NCBI GenBank assembly: GCA_017396725.1
Contig: JAFQLA010000157.1
Location: forward strand, 1-9,679
DNA from: Oscillospiraceae bacterium
Lineage (GTDB): Bacteria > Bacillota_A > Clostridia > Oscillospirales > Oscillospiraceae
DNA: 9,679 bases
Reading direction: 5' to 3'
In this document: one piece after another, positions 1-5,730 of the stretch
How positions within the stretch are numbered: the first letter of the stretch is position 1
Layout of the letters: every line of letters starts with the position of its first letter
The notes under the pieces: generated by a model
The model's input: only the letters and a program-made list of their open reading frames with translations
Database searches by the model: none
Told to the model about the DNA's origin: nothing
Translations under genes and position numbers: made by a program

Positions 1-1
1 A

Positions 2-967
2 ATGCACGGGATAGTCGAACTGGGTGGCCTTGCCGCTTTCCAGAAGTGCCGCGCCGGATGCGTGAATGGGCTCAGAGGAGGTGATGACCACGGAACCGCC
101 GTTGGCAAGGACATGCTCTACGATGCTGCGGGCATAGTCAGAGGAAAGCTGGGGATCGCTGATGAAAAGGAAACCCTTTGTCTCATCGCCCTTGAGGGGA
201 GAAGCCAGGGTGACCATGCGGCCGGGAGGGGATTTGTGCCAGAAGCGGCCCTCTGTACGCTGGAGCTCGGTGATGAGATGTTCATCCATGTAGCAGGGAG
301 AATCGGGGAAATTGCGGTGCAGCCAGCGCAGAAGCTCCGCGCCGTAACCGTATTTAGGTACAGGGAAAAGAAGCAACTTGTACTTTTGGGTGAGTCTGCT
401 TACATGATCGATGAGATCGTTGAAGCTGCAGTCCTCTGCGGTTTTGAAATAGCTGTTGCCGCGGTCCAGAACAGCGAAATCAGCCGTGCGGTGGCGGATA
501 TCGTCTCCGGCGTAGACGATGGAGATCTCGGCATAGTCGCCGGAGAAGAGGATGGTTTTGCCTTCCAGCGTGAAGGAATACCAGACGGCGCCGCGGCAGT
601 GACCGCTGCGGCCCCAATGAATACCGATGCCGTTGAATTCACCGAAGCGGCCGGGACAGATATCCTCCAGCTTTACAGGATTTTCCAGCGGGAAAGGAAG
701 CTGGGAAAGGGTGGGCTCGGAAGCTACCACGGGGCCCTTATAGCCCTGTTCCAGCAGCCAGGGGATGCCGCCGGCATGACCGGAATGAGAGTGGGTAAGG
801 AACACGCAGTCAATGGACGCGATCTGCTCGGGGGTAAGGTGAGGGTATTCAGGAATGTCGTTGACAGGGATATTGCCGCAATCTACCAGGAAGGAAGTGG
901 TTTCGCCCTGCACGAGGAAACAAACGCGGCCATACTCATTGCCGCCGCCTGCGATATAAAGCTTCAT
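2..967 (-). CDS. MBL-fold / beta-CASP-like metallohydrolase, 3' end beyond window
   Basis: 322 codons are open from ATG at 967 to the left edge, so the C-terminus is missing. The start follows an AGAGGTG ribosome binding site. The N-terminal half has the metallo-beta-lactamase order: core strand FLVDCGN (residues 26-32), the metal loop HSHSGH (59-64), SGHCRGA with His123, and FSGDY with Asp144. The second half resembles a beta-CASP domain: CYMDEHL (225-231) fits motif A and IHASG (301-305) fits the motif-B histidine. Families with this layout include RNase J and CPSF73-like nucleases, so a nucleic-acid or phosphodiester substrate is possible, but this is inference. The metal loop has Gly63 where the family normally has Asp (HxHxDH), so one metal site may be weak or lost. 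It is transcribed from its own promoter, divergently from the DUF2325/DUF3793 pair. The long plus-strand frame across it is antisense. Confidence 0.85.
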   Translation of the reverse strand, partial: MKLYIAGGGNEYGRVCFLVQGETTSFLVDCGNIPVNDIPEYPHLTPEQIASIDCVFLTHSHSGHAGGIPWLLEQGYKGPVVASEPTLSQLPFPLENPVKLEDICPGRFGEFNGIGIHWGRSGHCRGAVWYSFTLEGKTILFSGDYAEISIVYAGDDIRHRTADFAVLDRGNSYFKTAEDCSFNDLIDHVSRLTQKYKLLLFPVPKYGYGAELLRWLHRNFPDSPCYMDEHLITELQRTEGRFWHKSPPGRMVTLASPLKGDETKGFLFISDPQLSSDYARSIVEHVLANGGSVVITSSEPIHASGAALLESGKATQFDYPVH

Positions 968-1009
968 AACAACACCTCTTTGAGATGATTTGCAGAATTC
1001 TCTCTTTAT

Positions 1010-1038
1010 AAAATACCATAAATATCAAGATAAATCAA
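1010..1038 (-). promoter_or_regulatory. SigA-type promoter for the MBL-fold hydrolase
   Basis: On the minus strand TTGATT (1038-1033) is followed after 17 bases by TATTTT (1015-1010), with TG one base upstream of the -10 (extended -10). The predicted start near 1003 gives a leader of about 36 bases before the ATG at 967. It is divergent from the plus-strand promoter at 1073, with about 34 bases between the two -35 boxes. The palindromes at 1079 and 1111 do not overlap it. Confidence 0.6.
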
Positions 1039-1072
1039 CTGAAGTAATTTTTGAACTTTTTGCTGGAAAGTC

Positions 1073-1101
1073 TTGACAAGTTAGCGGCGGCTAACTATAA
1101 T
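1073..1101 (+). promoter_or_regulatory. Consensus SigA promoter for the DUF2325-DUF3793 unit
   Basis: A perfect TTGACA (1073-1078) is separated by exactly 17 bases from a perfect TATAAT (1096-1101). The spacer is almost wholly occupied by the first copy of an 18-bp palindrome, and the second copy lies just after the predicted start near 1108. A full-consensus promoter with operators in the spacer and initial transcribed region is typical of a strong promoter held off by a repressor. The gene pair is therefore probably repressed under most conditions and strongly induced when the repressor leaves. Confidence 0.85.
1079..1096. promoter_or_regulatory. Palindromic operator, copy 1 (in promoter spacer)
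   Basis: AGTTAGC-GGCG-GCTAACT is an inverted repeat with perfect 7-bp arms and a 4-base centre. It fills the spacer between the -35 and -10 boxes and ends on the first T of TATAAT, so a bound dimer would block RNA polymerase. The second copy at 1111 has identical arms and a different centre, which shows that the arms are the selected part. The binding protein is not identifiable here. A metal-responsive regulator of the DtxR/IdeR group is one guess, because their boxes contain GTTAG/CTAAC half-sites, but the half-site spacing differs. Confidence 0.8.
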
Positions 1102-1110
1102 ACGAATATA

Positions 1111-1128
1111 AGTTAGCGTTGGCTAACT
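1111..1128. promoter_or_regulatory. Palindromic operator, copy 2 (initial transcribed region)
   Basis: AGTTAGC-GTTG-GCTAACT has the same 7-bp arms as copy 1, centred 32 bases downstream, about three helical turns, so two dimers could bind the same DNA face. It covers roughly +4 to +21 of the predicted transcript. Confidence 0.8.
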
Positions 1129-1192
1129 CAGAATGTTTTTCAGCTTTTTCCGCATGCTAATGGCAGTTGACGCAAGAGGAAAGGAGAAGCAT

Positions 1193-1474
1193 ATGAGTAT
1201 TGTGATCATAGGGGGAAATGAATGTATGATCCCGCAGTATAAAAAACTGTGTCAGGAGTACGACTGTGACGCAAAGATATTTATCTATTTCAGAAGCGGC
1301 ATGAAAAATCAGATCGGGAATCCTGATCTCATGGTGCTTTTTACCAACACGCTTTCCCACAAAATGCTTCAGTATGCCCTGAGCGAAACAAAGGGAAGCA
1401 AGACTATCATCGAGCGGTCGCATTCCAGTTCCAAGTCCGCACTGAAGGCCATTTTGGAAAAGCACGCAGCATAA
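1193..1474 (+). CDS. DUF2325 family protein
   Basis: A 93-residue protein of unknown function that matches the DUF2325 pattern along its whole length. It has an N-terminal strand and loop SIVIIGGNECM (2-12), a central LFTNTLSHKM (49-58) and a C-terminal RSHSSSKSAL (75-84), arranged like a small Rossmann-like or receiver-like alpha/beta fold. Cysteines lie at 11, 20 and 25. The start at 1193 is chosen because AAGGAG (1181-1186) precedes it at good spacing. An in-frame ATG at 1133 has no ribosome binding site and would add a non-conserved hydrophobic stretch. It is the first gene of a two-gene unit, with the DUF3793 start nine bases beyond its stop, and is controlled by the promoter and tandem palindromes upstream. 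No biochemical role is known to me. The pairing and operator design suggest a response gene, possibly metal- or redox-linked, as inference only. Confidence 0.85.
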   Translation: MSIVIIGGNECMIPQYKKLCQEYDCDAKIFIYFRSGMKNQIGNPDLMVLFTNTLSHKMLQYALSETKGSKTIIERSHSSSKSALKAILEKHAA

Positions 1475-1483
1475 GGAGAATGT

Positions 1484-2029
1484 ATGAGTGAAGCATATCT
1501 GGTAAAACACAGCGCGCCCACGTTGGCGGCGATCAAAACGGCGGCGCTTTTCACTTGCCCTTATGAATCAAAGGAGCAGTTTCTTCGCGCGGTTCGCAGG
1601 ATCAACCGATTGCTGGTTCCCAAGGGGATCCGCCTGATCCCTCTGCGGTATGACGCAAAGCGTGTGCTGGTCTATCTGTACCGCCCGGAAATGCTGCGGG
1701 AGGATTTTTCGCGGCAGGAAGTGCTGAATATTCTGCGGAGGGCAGGCTATAACGATCTCAGGGAGGAAAAGTGCATTCTGGAGCTGATCCACCGCCTGAA
1801 TATCCGGGAGGAGTTTCCCCATGAGATCGGACTTTTTCTCGGTTATCCTCCCGAAGATGTGCAGGGCTTCATTGACCATCACGGCAATGATTTCAAGTGC
1901 TGCGGTATCTGGAAGGTCTATGGCAATGAGGAGAGGGCGAGGCGTCTTTTTGCAGCCTATAAGCGCTGCACCGATTGCTACTGCGACGCGATCCTTGCAG
2001 GCAAGACCGTGGAGCAGCTGGCTGTATAA
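1484..2029 (+). CDS. DUF3793 family protein
   Basis: A 181-residue soluble protein with family hallmarks of DUF3793: FPHEIGLFLGYPPEDV (111-126) followed by CCGIWKVYGNEE (139-150) and a C-terminal helix with YKRCTDCYC (159-167). Seven cysteines occur at 25, 97, 139, 140, 162, 165 and 167. The clustered C-terminal four to five could bind a metal or act in redox chemistry, which is inference. There is no signal peptide or membrane segment. The start is supported by GGAG at 1475-1478, which directly follows the stop of the DUF2325 gene, so the two are co-transcribed and probably translationally coupled. A hairpin terminator follows ten bases after the stop. Members of this family are, to my knowledge, largely confined to anaerobic Bacillota. 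Function is unknown. Confidence 0.85.
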   Translation: MSEAYLVKHSAPTLAAIKTAALFTCPYESKEQFLRAVRRINRLLVPKGIRLIPLRYDAKRVLVYLYRPEMLREDFSRQEVLNILRRAGYNDLREEKCILELIHRLNIREEFPHEIGLFLGYPPEDVQGFIDHHGNDFKCCGIWKVYGNEERARRLFAAYKRCTDCYCDAILAGKTVEQLAV

Positions 2030-2038
2030 ATTGAGGAT

Positions 2039-2078
2039 ACCGCCTTGGTAAAATGCCGGGGCGGTGTTTTCTTTTTTT
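2039..2078 (+). terminator. Rho-independent terminator after DUF3793
   Basis: A ten-pair stem, ACCGCCTTGG (2039-2048) with CCGGGGCGGT (2056-2065), contains two T-G wobbles and a 7-base loop. It is followed by a T-rich tract (2067-2078). It ends the DUF2325-DUF3793 transcript before the GNAT gene. Confidence 0.85.
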
Positions 2079-2086
2079 CTCTCCTG

Positions 2087-2095
2087 TGATATACT
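2087..2095 (+). promoter_or_regulatory. Possible extended -10 promoter for GNAT-HAD
   Basis: TGATATACT fits an extended -10 (TGnTATAAT with one mismatch), about 30 bases ahead of the GNAT start. The -35 position falls in the T-tract of the preceding terminator and has no good hexamer. It is suggested mainly by the need for a promoter after a terminator. Confidence 0.4.
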
Positions 2096-2110
2096 CCTAA
2101 AAAAGGCAGC

Positions 2111-2116
2111 AGGAGG
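2111..2116 (+). promoter_or_regulatory. Ribosome binding site that fixes the GNAT start
   Basis: A full AGGAGG. It is one base from the ATG at 2118 but seven bases from the ATG at 2124, so the second ATG is the better start. Confidence 0.75.
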
Positions 2117-2123
2117 CATGGCT

Positions 2124-2606
2124 ATGGGTGTAACATTCCGTTTCGCGGAAAAAGGTGACGGCGCGCTGGTTTTGCAGTTTATCAAGGGACTTGCCGAATA
2201 TGAAAAACTTTCCTCTGAAGTGGTGTCCACGGCGGAACTGCTGGAAGAAGAGCTTTTTGTGAAAAAGCACGCAGAAGTCCTTTTTGCCGTGGTGGACGGT
2301 AAGGAAGTGGGGTTTGCCCTCTTTTTTCACAATTTCTCTACTTTCCAGGGCCGCGCGGGGCTCTATCTGGAGGATCTTTTCGTGCTTCCGGAGTATCGCG
2401 GCAAAGGCTGCGGAAAAGGTCTTTTGCGCGCCCTTGCCCGTATTGCCTGTGAGCGGGGCTGCGGAAGAATGGAATGGGTGTGCCTGGATTGGAATAAGCC
2501 CAGTATTGATTTTTATCTGCGGCTGCAGGCAGAACCCATGCGGGATTGGACGATCTACCGTCTTGCGGGAGATACGCTGAAGAACTTTGCGGAGAGTGAA
2601 GGATGA
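2124..2606 (+). CDS. GNAT family N-acetyltransferase, SSAT-like
   Basis: A 160-residue acetyltransferase of the GCN5-related fold that transfers acetyl from acetyl-CoA to an amine. The N-terminal strand VTFRFAEKGD (3-12) is followed by FIKGLAEYEKLS (19-30) and then FSTFQGRAGLYLEDLFV (71-87). The acetyl-CoA-binding motif A is YRGKGCGKGL (91-100), and a late motif is LDWNKPSIDFY (121-131). FST, LYLEDLFV and the DWN..SI.FY block are characteristic of diamine/spermidine acetyltransferase-like members (SAT1 type), so a polyamine or thialysine-like substrate is plausible, but specificity is not readable. Residues 134-136 read LQA where this group usually has GA after the FY helix. The start is set by AGGAGG at 2111. 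The stop overlaps the start of the HAD gene as ATGA, implying translational coupling. Confidence 0.9.
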   Translation: MGVTFRFAEKGDGALVLQFIKGLAEYEKLSSEVVSTAELLEEELFVKKHAEVLFAVVDGKEVGFALFFHNFSTFQGRAGLYLEDLFVLPEYRGKGCGKGLLRALARIACERGCGRMEWVCLDWNKPSIDFYLRLQAEPMRDWTIYRLAGDTLKNFAESEG

Positions 2607-3277
2607 TCAAAGCCGTTTTTATTGATGTGGACGATACGCTGCTGGATTTTCGTGCCTGTGCCAAGCAGGCTATGCAGGAGACTATGAAGGAATTCGGAAT
2701 GGTGTATGAAGAGTCCATGTTTCCGGTGTTTTTAAAGATCAACAATGAGATGTGGCTTGCCATCGAGCGGGGGGAACTGACGCGGGAAGGCTTGTGGAAG
2801 ATCCGCTGGAACCGTATTTTTGCCGAGCTTGGCATCAAAGGCGATGGGCCTGCTTTTGAGACCGTTTTCCACGATAAGCTGGCCGTCAGCGCGGTGAAGG
2901 TGGATGGCGCGGGAGAGATCATGGAATATCTTGCTTCCCGTTATCGCGTTTTCGTTACCACCAACGCACCCCATTATCAGCAGGTCACGCGGCTCACCAC
3001 AGCGGGACTTATCACGCATGTGGAAAAGGTTTTCACATCCGAGGAGATCGGTGTTTCCAAGCCGGCGCCGCAGTTTTTTGCCGCTTGCTTTGCCCGGCTT
3101 AATGTGCATCCCGAAGAAACGGTCATCATTGGCGATTCGCTGACGGCGGATATCCGCGGCGGCGGAGCTTTTGGCATGAAGACCTGCTGGTTTAATCCTG
3201 ACCGAAAAGAAGCGCCTGCGGACATCGCGATTGATTACGAAGTACATACTCTCGCGGAGATCCGCGATTACTTATAA
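2603..3277 (+). CDS. HAD-superfamily phosphatase, YjjG-like
   Basis: A 224-residue haloacid-dehalogenase-like hydrolase with all four motifs. Motif I is DVDDT (8-12) with nucleophile Asp8 and acid/base Asp10. Motif II is VTTNA (118-122) with Thr120. Motif III is Lys153 in SKPAPQFF, and motif IV is IGDSLTADI (176-184) with Asp178 and Asp183. Residues about 15-95 form a helical C1 cap. Length and the opening FIDVDDTLLDF match the YjjG/YfnB group of nucleotide 5'-monophosphatases, which act on pyrimidine and non-canonical nucleotides. The exact substrate is inference. ATG overlaps the GNAT stop (ATGA), so the two are one operon. The gene ends 13 bases before a strong bidirectional terminator. 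Confidence 0.9.
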   Translation: MIKAVFIDVDDTLLDFRACAKQAMQETMKEFGMVYEESMFPVFLKINNEMWLAIERGELTREGLWKIRWNRIFAELGIKGDGPAFETVFHDKLAVSAVKVDGAGEIMEYLASRYRVFVTTNAPHYQQVTRLTTAGLITHVEKVFTSEEIGVSKPAPQFFAACFARLNVHPEETVIIGDSLTADIRGGGAFGMKTCWFNPDRKEAPADIAIDYEVHTLAEIRDYL

Positions 3278-3290
3278 ACAAAAATAAATA

Positions 3291-3320
3291 AAAATCCTCC
3301 GCTTGGATGCGGAGGATTTT
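3291..3320. terminator. Bidirectional terminator between convergent units
   Basis: A twelve-pair stem, AAAATCCTCCGC (3291-3302) with GCGGAGGATTTT (3309-3320), has a 6-base loop. T-tracts follow on both strands: T to 3323 on plus, and an A/T-rich run back to about 3279 on minus. It ends the GNAT-HAD unit and the rsmA unit. The stop codon of the minus gene (3322-3324) lies in the T-tract itself. Confidence 0.9.
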
Positions 3321-3321
3321 T

Positions 3322-3579
3322 TTATGCGGTGGTGATCACATTGGAATAGGCGGTCTTGGCGCTGACACCGTCCAGCCGGCCGATCTTTCCCGAAAGGGCG
3401 CTGATCACATCCTGCGGTGCGTCAATAGCGATGCTGATGATGTGGATGCCTTTTTCACGGTAAGGGATCCCCATGCGGCCCACGATATAAGAACCGTATT
3501 CGTGCAGGATCTCATTGAGGTTCTGGACGGAATCGGGGTTTTCTACAATGATGCCGATAACGGCGACTCTGGATTCCAT
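3322..3579 (-). CDS. TM1266-family [FeFe]-hydrogenase system putative regulator (ACT/NikR-C-like)
   Basis: An 85-residue protein with the family pattern VAVIGIIVEN (5-14), NEILHEYGSYIVGRMGIPYR (22-41), IHIISIAIDAP (45-55) and ISALSGKIGRLDGVSAKT (59-76). It has a single beta-alpha-beta-beta-alpha-beta, ACT or NikR C-terminal-like fold. Members are annotated as putative regulators of the iron-only hydrogenase system, and many lie beside hydF/hydE/hydG. Their biochemical role is unproven. There is no DNA-binding region, so it probably acts as a ligand-binding or protein-partner module. AAAGGA (3593-3588) lies eight bases before the ATG. It follows rsmA by 21 bases with no terminator between them, so it is likely its co-transcribed partner. 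Its presence implies that the organism has [FeFe] hydrogenase genes elsewhere. Confidence 0.88.
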   Translation of the reverse strand: MESRVAVIGIIVENPDSVQNLNEILHEYGSYIVGRMGIPYREKGIHIISIAIDAPQDVISALSGKIGRLDGVSAKTAYSNVITTA

Positions 3580-3600
3580 AGGCGATATCCTTTCTTTTGA

Positions 3601-4461
3601 TTACTGCATGGCGTAAAGCGTGTCAGCAAGGCGGGCGAATTCCGCAAGAGAGAGTTTTTCACCGCGGATGGAAGGCTCAAAGCCGCACTGCGCGATAGCA
3701 TCTGCCAGCCGGGCTTTATCCAGATTGGAAAAACCGGTCTGGAGACTATTGAGAAGGGTCTTGCGGCGCAGGGCGAAAGCGGCCTTTACCGTGCGGAAGA
3801 AAAAGCTTTCAGGGCAGTGCAGTTCCACGGCGGGAGCGGTACGCACATCGCAGCGCAGCACGGACGAGGTGACCTTGGGCTGGGGGATGAAGCAGGTGTT
3901 GGGTACATCGAAAAGAAGCTCGGGCCGGGTATAATACTGCATGAAAACGGTGAAATATCCGTAATCCGCGGTGCCGGGCTTTGCGCTGATGCGCTGGGCC
4001 ACTTCTTTCTGGATGAGGACCGTAAGGCGGGAGAAGCGCTTGGCCTCCAAAAGCGCGGTCAGCACGGGGGTGGTGATATTGTAGGGGAGGTTGGCGCAGA
4101 CCATAGGCTGCAGACCCGCAAAATGTTCATCTGCCAAAGCGGGAATATCGGTTTTGAGAATATCACCGCTGACGAGGGTGAAATTATCATATTCTGCCAT
4201 GGTTTCGGCAAGGATAGGGAGAAGAGTATTATCCAACTCCACGGAGACTACCTTGCCTGCTCTTTGGCAAAGCTGGCTGGTAAGAGAGCCGATGCCGGGG
4301 CCGATCTCCAGAACGCCGTTTTCCTCTCCGGCGCCGGAGGACTCCGCAATATCGTAAGGCACGGATTCGTCGATGAGGAAGTTCTGCCCCATGGATTTGG
4401 AAAAACGGAATCCGTGGCGCTGCAGCAGCGCCTTGATGGTATTGAGATCGCAAAGATTCAT
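3601..4461 (-). CDS. rsmA: 16S rRNA dimethyladenosine transferase RsmA (KsgA)
   Basis: A 286-residue S-adenosylmethionine-dependent enzyme that dimethylates two adjacent adenines in the 3'-terminal helix 45 of 16S rRNA (A1518/A1519 in E. coli numbering), a late step in 30S assembly. Visible motifs are SMGQNFL (23-29), SAM-binding EIGPGIGSL (52-60), acidic VELD (74-77), GDIL (99-102), the catalytic NLPYNIT (124-130), and IQKEVAQR (150-157). The C-terminal rRNA-binding part includes AFALRRKTLLNSL (228-240) and RGEKLS (266-271). Length is typical for the family. The only nearby ribosome binding site is a weak AAGGCGG upstream of the ATG, but conservation begins right after the start. It has its own promoter embedded in the preceding terminator, and the TM1266-like gene follows it. 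Confidence 0.96.
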   Translation of the reverse strand: MNLCDLNTIKALLQRHGFRFSKSMGQNFLIDESVPYDIAESSGAGEENGVLEIGPGIGSLTSQLCQRAGKVVSVELDNTLLPILAETMAEYDNFTLVSGDILKTDIPALADEHFAGLQPMVCANLPYNITTPVLTALLEAKRFSRLTVLIQKEVAQRISAKPGTADYGYFTVFMQYYTRPELLFDVPNTCFIPQPKVTSSVLRCDVRTAPAVELHCPESFFFRTVKAAFALRRKTLLNSLQTGFSNLDKARLADAIAQCGFEPSIRGEKLSLAEFARLADTLYAMQ

Positions 4462-4492
4462 AAAAGCCGACCGCCTTTTTAATAGTGGCTCT

Positions 4493-4522
4493 ATTATAGC
4501 AAAATAAAAACATCCCGGTCAA
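4493..4522 (-). promoter_or_regulatory. rsmA promoter, -35 inside upstream terminator hairpin
   Basis: On the minus strand TTGACC (4522-4517) is followed after 18 bases by TATAAT (4498-4493), with a predicted start about 25 bases before the rsmA ATG. The -35 box occupies the loop and one arm of the terminator of the G5/3D gene, so the same bases end one transcript and start the next. Confidence 0.7.
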
Positions 4523-4536
4523 GTATGACCGGGATG
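4501..4536 (-). terminator. Terminator of the G5/3D gene
   Basis: A perfect ten-pair stem, CATCCCGGTC (4511-4520) with GACCGGGATG (4527-4536), has a 6-base loop. On the minus strand it is followed by TTTTTATTTT (4510-4501). It lies 18 bases after the stop of the G5/3D gene. Confidence 0.9.
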
Positions 4537-4554
4537 TGTGGCTTCAGATGGGGA

Positions 4555-5580
4555 TCATTCCAGAATATAAACGGTGCAGGCGCGGCGGCCGAAGTTGATG
4601 CACTCCTGATAGGTGTTGAAGTAAAGGTCTACATGGTTGCCGCGAACACCGGTATCTTCCGCTACGGCGACGCCATAGGAATAGCGGCCGTCGTTGCTGA
4701 CGATATACATACGGGTGCCGAGGGGGATGACACGCTTATCCACGGCTACAGTACCCACATGGACTCTGGTGCCGGTTGCGGTCATGGTGCCGACGCTGCC
4801 GACGCCTGCGGTATAGGCGGTGCCGGTGACGCCCATTACCTTGGAGAAAGAGAGCGTCGCGCCGGAGGCCATGGTGAGATAGCCGGTGCCGTCTTCGTTG
4901 GTAGTGACAAAGGAGATGCGGTCAGAAGATTCCACGGAAGTGACGGCCGTGCCGTATTCAATGATCTCATTCTGGGCGGTGCATTCTGCGATCTCCACCA
5001 GCTGGCGGGAGAGAAGCTTACCGTCAGCATAGACCACTTCGTAAACAGCGGTCTGGGTGCCATCGTGGCCGGTTTGGACCAGTTTTTCAGCGCCCTTAGG
5101 CATGTCGGGATTGGGAACACGCTCAGTTTCATAGTAAGCGGGTTCGGTGATGCTTTCATAGAAAGCGATGTCAGATGCGACGGTGATGATGACCGTTTCG
5201 CTGCTTTCATCGATCGCCACGATTTCAAGGGGGCTGACGCTGATGTTGAGGCGGCTCAAAAGAGCGGCAACGGTTTCATTCTTTGCGGAAGTTGCGATAG
5301 TAGCGCCGTCATATTCAATGGCTACGCTCTGGCCCTGAGAAAGATAAATATCAGTGCCGTTTGCGCGGTAATTGCCAATGACAACCTGACGGGCACGGAT
5401 GGCGTTGAGAGTGTCACGATCCGTGATAGCGTAGGTACCATCCTCGGTGGTGAGGACATAAAGAGCCTCGGCGTTAAAGGTAGCCAAAGCACAAATAGCA
5501 GTAAGCAGTACGCCGGCTACACACAACAAAATGTGCTTTTGAAAGAAAAGCTTCATTTTTGCGCATGTGTTTTCAAGCAT
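4555..5580 (-). CDS. Membrane-anchored or secreted G5/3D-domain cell-wall protein (YabE/YocH-like)
   Basis: A 341-residue exported protein. A short basic N-terminus precedes a hydrophobic segment at about 17-34, which acts as an uncleaved anchor or signal peptide. Residues about 41-140 resemble the DUF348-type repeats of YabE/Rpf2-like proteins. A G5 domain covers about 143-212 (PKGAEKLVQTGHDGTQTAVYEV near 161-182). The C-terminal 3D domain spans about 251-340 and keeps all three name-giving aspartates: Asp281 in AVDKRVIPLG, Asp309 in AEDTG and Asp318 in VDLYF. 3D domains have the double-psi barrel of MltA-type lytic transglycosylases, so peptidoglycan cleavage is the likely role. G5 probably binds the wall. 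The start at 5580 is chosen because AGGAGG lies ten bases upstream. An in-frame ATG at 5625 would put that site inside the gene. It has its own promoter and terminator. Confidence 0.9.
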   Translation of the reverse strand: MLENTCAKMKLFFQKHILLCVAGVLLTAICALATFNAEALYVLTTEDGTYAITDRDTLNAIRARQVVIGNYRANGTDIYLSQGQSVAIEYDGATIATSAKNETVAALLSRLNISVSPLEIVAIDESSETVIITVASDIAFYESITEPAYYETERVPNPDMPKGAEKLVQTGHDGTQTAVYEVVYADGKLLSRQLVEIAECTAQNEIIEYGTAVTSVESSDRISFVTTNEDGTGYLTMASGATLSFSKVMGVTGTAYTAGVGSVGTMTATGTRVHVGTVAVDKRVIPLGTRMYIVSNDGRYSYGVAVAEDTGVRGNHVDLYFNTYQECINFGRRACTVYILE

Positions 5581-5590
5581 TTCAAAGGTT

Positions 5591-5596
5591 CCTCCT
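5591..5596 (-). promoter_or_regulatory. Ribosome binding site that fixes the G5/3D start
   Basis: AGGAGG on the minus strand ends ten bases before ATG 5580. It lies downstream of the alternative in-frame ATG at 5625, arguing for the shorter protein. Confidence 0.7.
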
Positions 5597-5701
5597 GAGA
5601 TGTTTTCGGTTCCAAGTGTTTCCAAATCCGGTATATTCTATGCCAGAAATTACAGATTGAAAACGAGTTGTAACTTTTGTTACCATCTTGAAGCAAGGGG
5701 C

Positions 5702-5730
5702 AGTATAACACCTTTACCCGATTTTGTCAA
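5702..5730 (-). promoter_or_regulatory. SigA promoter of the G5/3D gene
   Basis: On the minus strand a perfect TTGACA (5730-5725) and TATACT (5707-5702) are separated by 17 bases. The predicted start near 5695 gives a leader of about 115 bases. A short inverted repeat GTAAC-TTTT-GTTAC (5670-5683) lies early in that leader. Confidence 0.8.

Noticed and set aside
2..988. Long plus-strand open frame of 328 codons
   Set aside because: It is antisense to the MBL-fold gene, whose motifs and ribosome binding site are clear on the minus strand. The plus frame has no family-like pattern and no ribosome binding site, and comes from GC-rich third positions.
1079..1128. Canonical DtxR/IdeR iron box
   Set aside because: The half-sites look alike, but the centre is five bases longer than in the known consensus, so a firm assignment is not justified.
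1133..1192. Upstream in-frame ATG for the DUF2325 gene
   Set aside because: It has no ribosome binding site and family similarity begins at MSIVIIGG. The ATG at 1193 has AAGGAG at proper spacing.
3817..4482. Plus-strand open frame of 221 codons over rsmA
   Set aside because: Antisense shadow of rsmA.
4525..5598. Plus-strand open frame of 357 codons
   Set aside because: It is a shadow of the G5/3D gene, low in complexity with Gly/Ala/Asp-rich translation and no recognisable domain.
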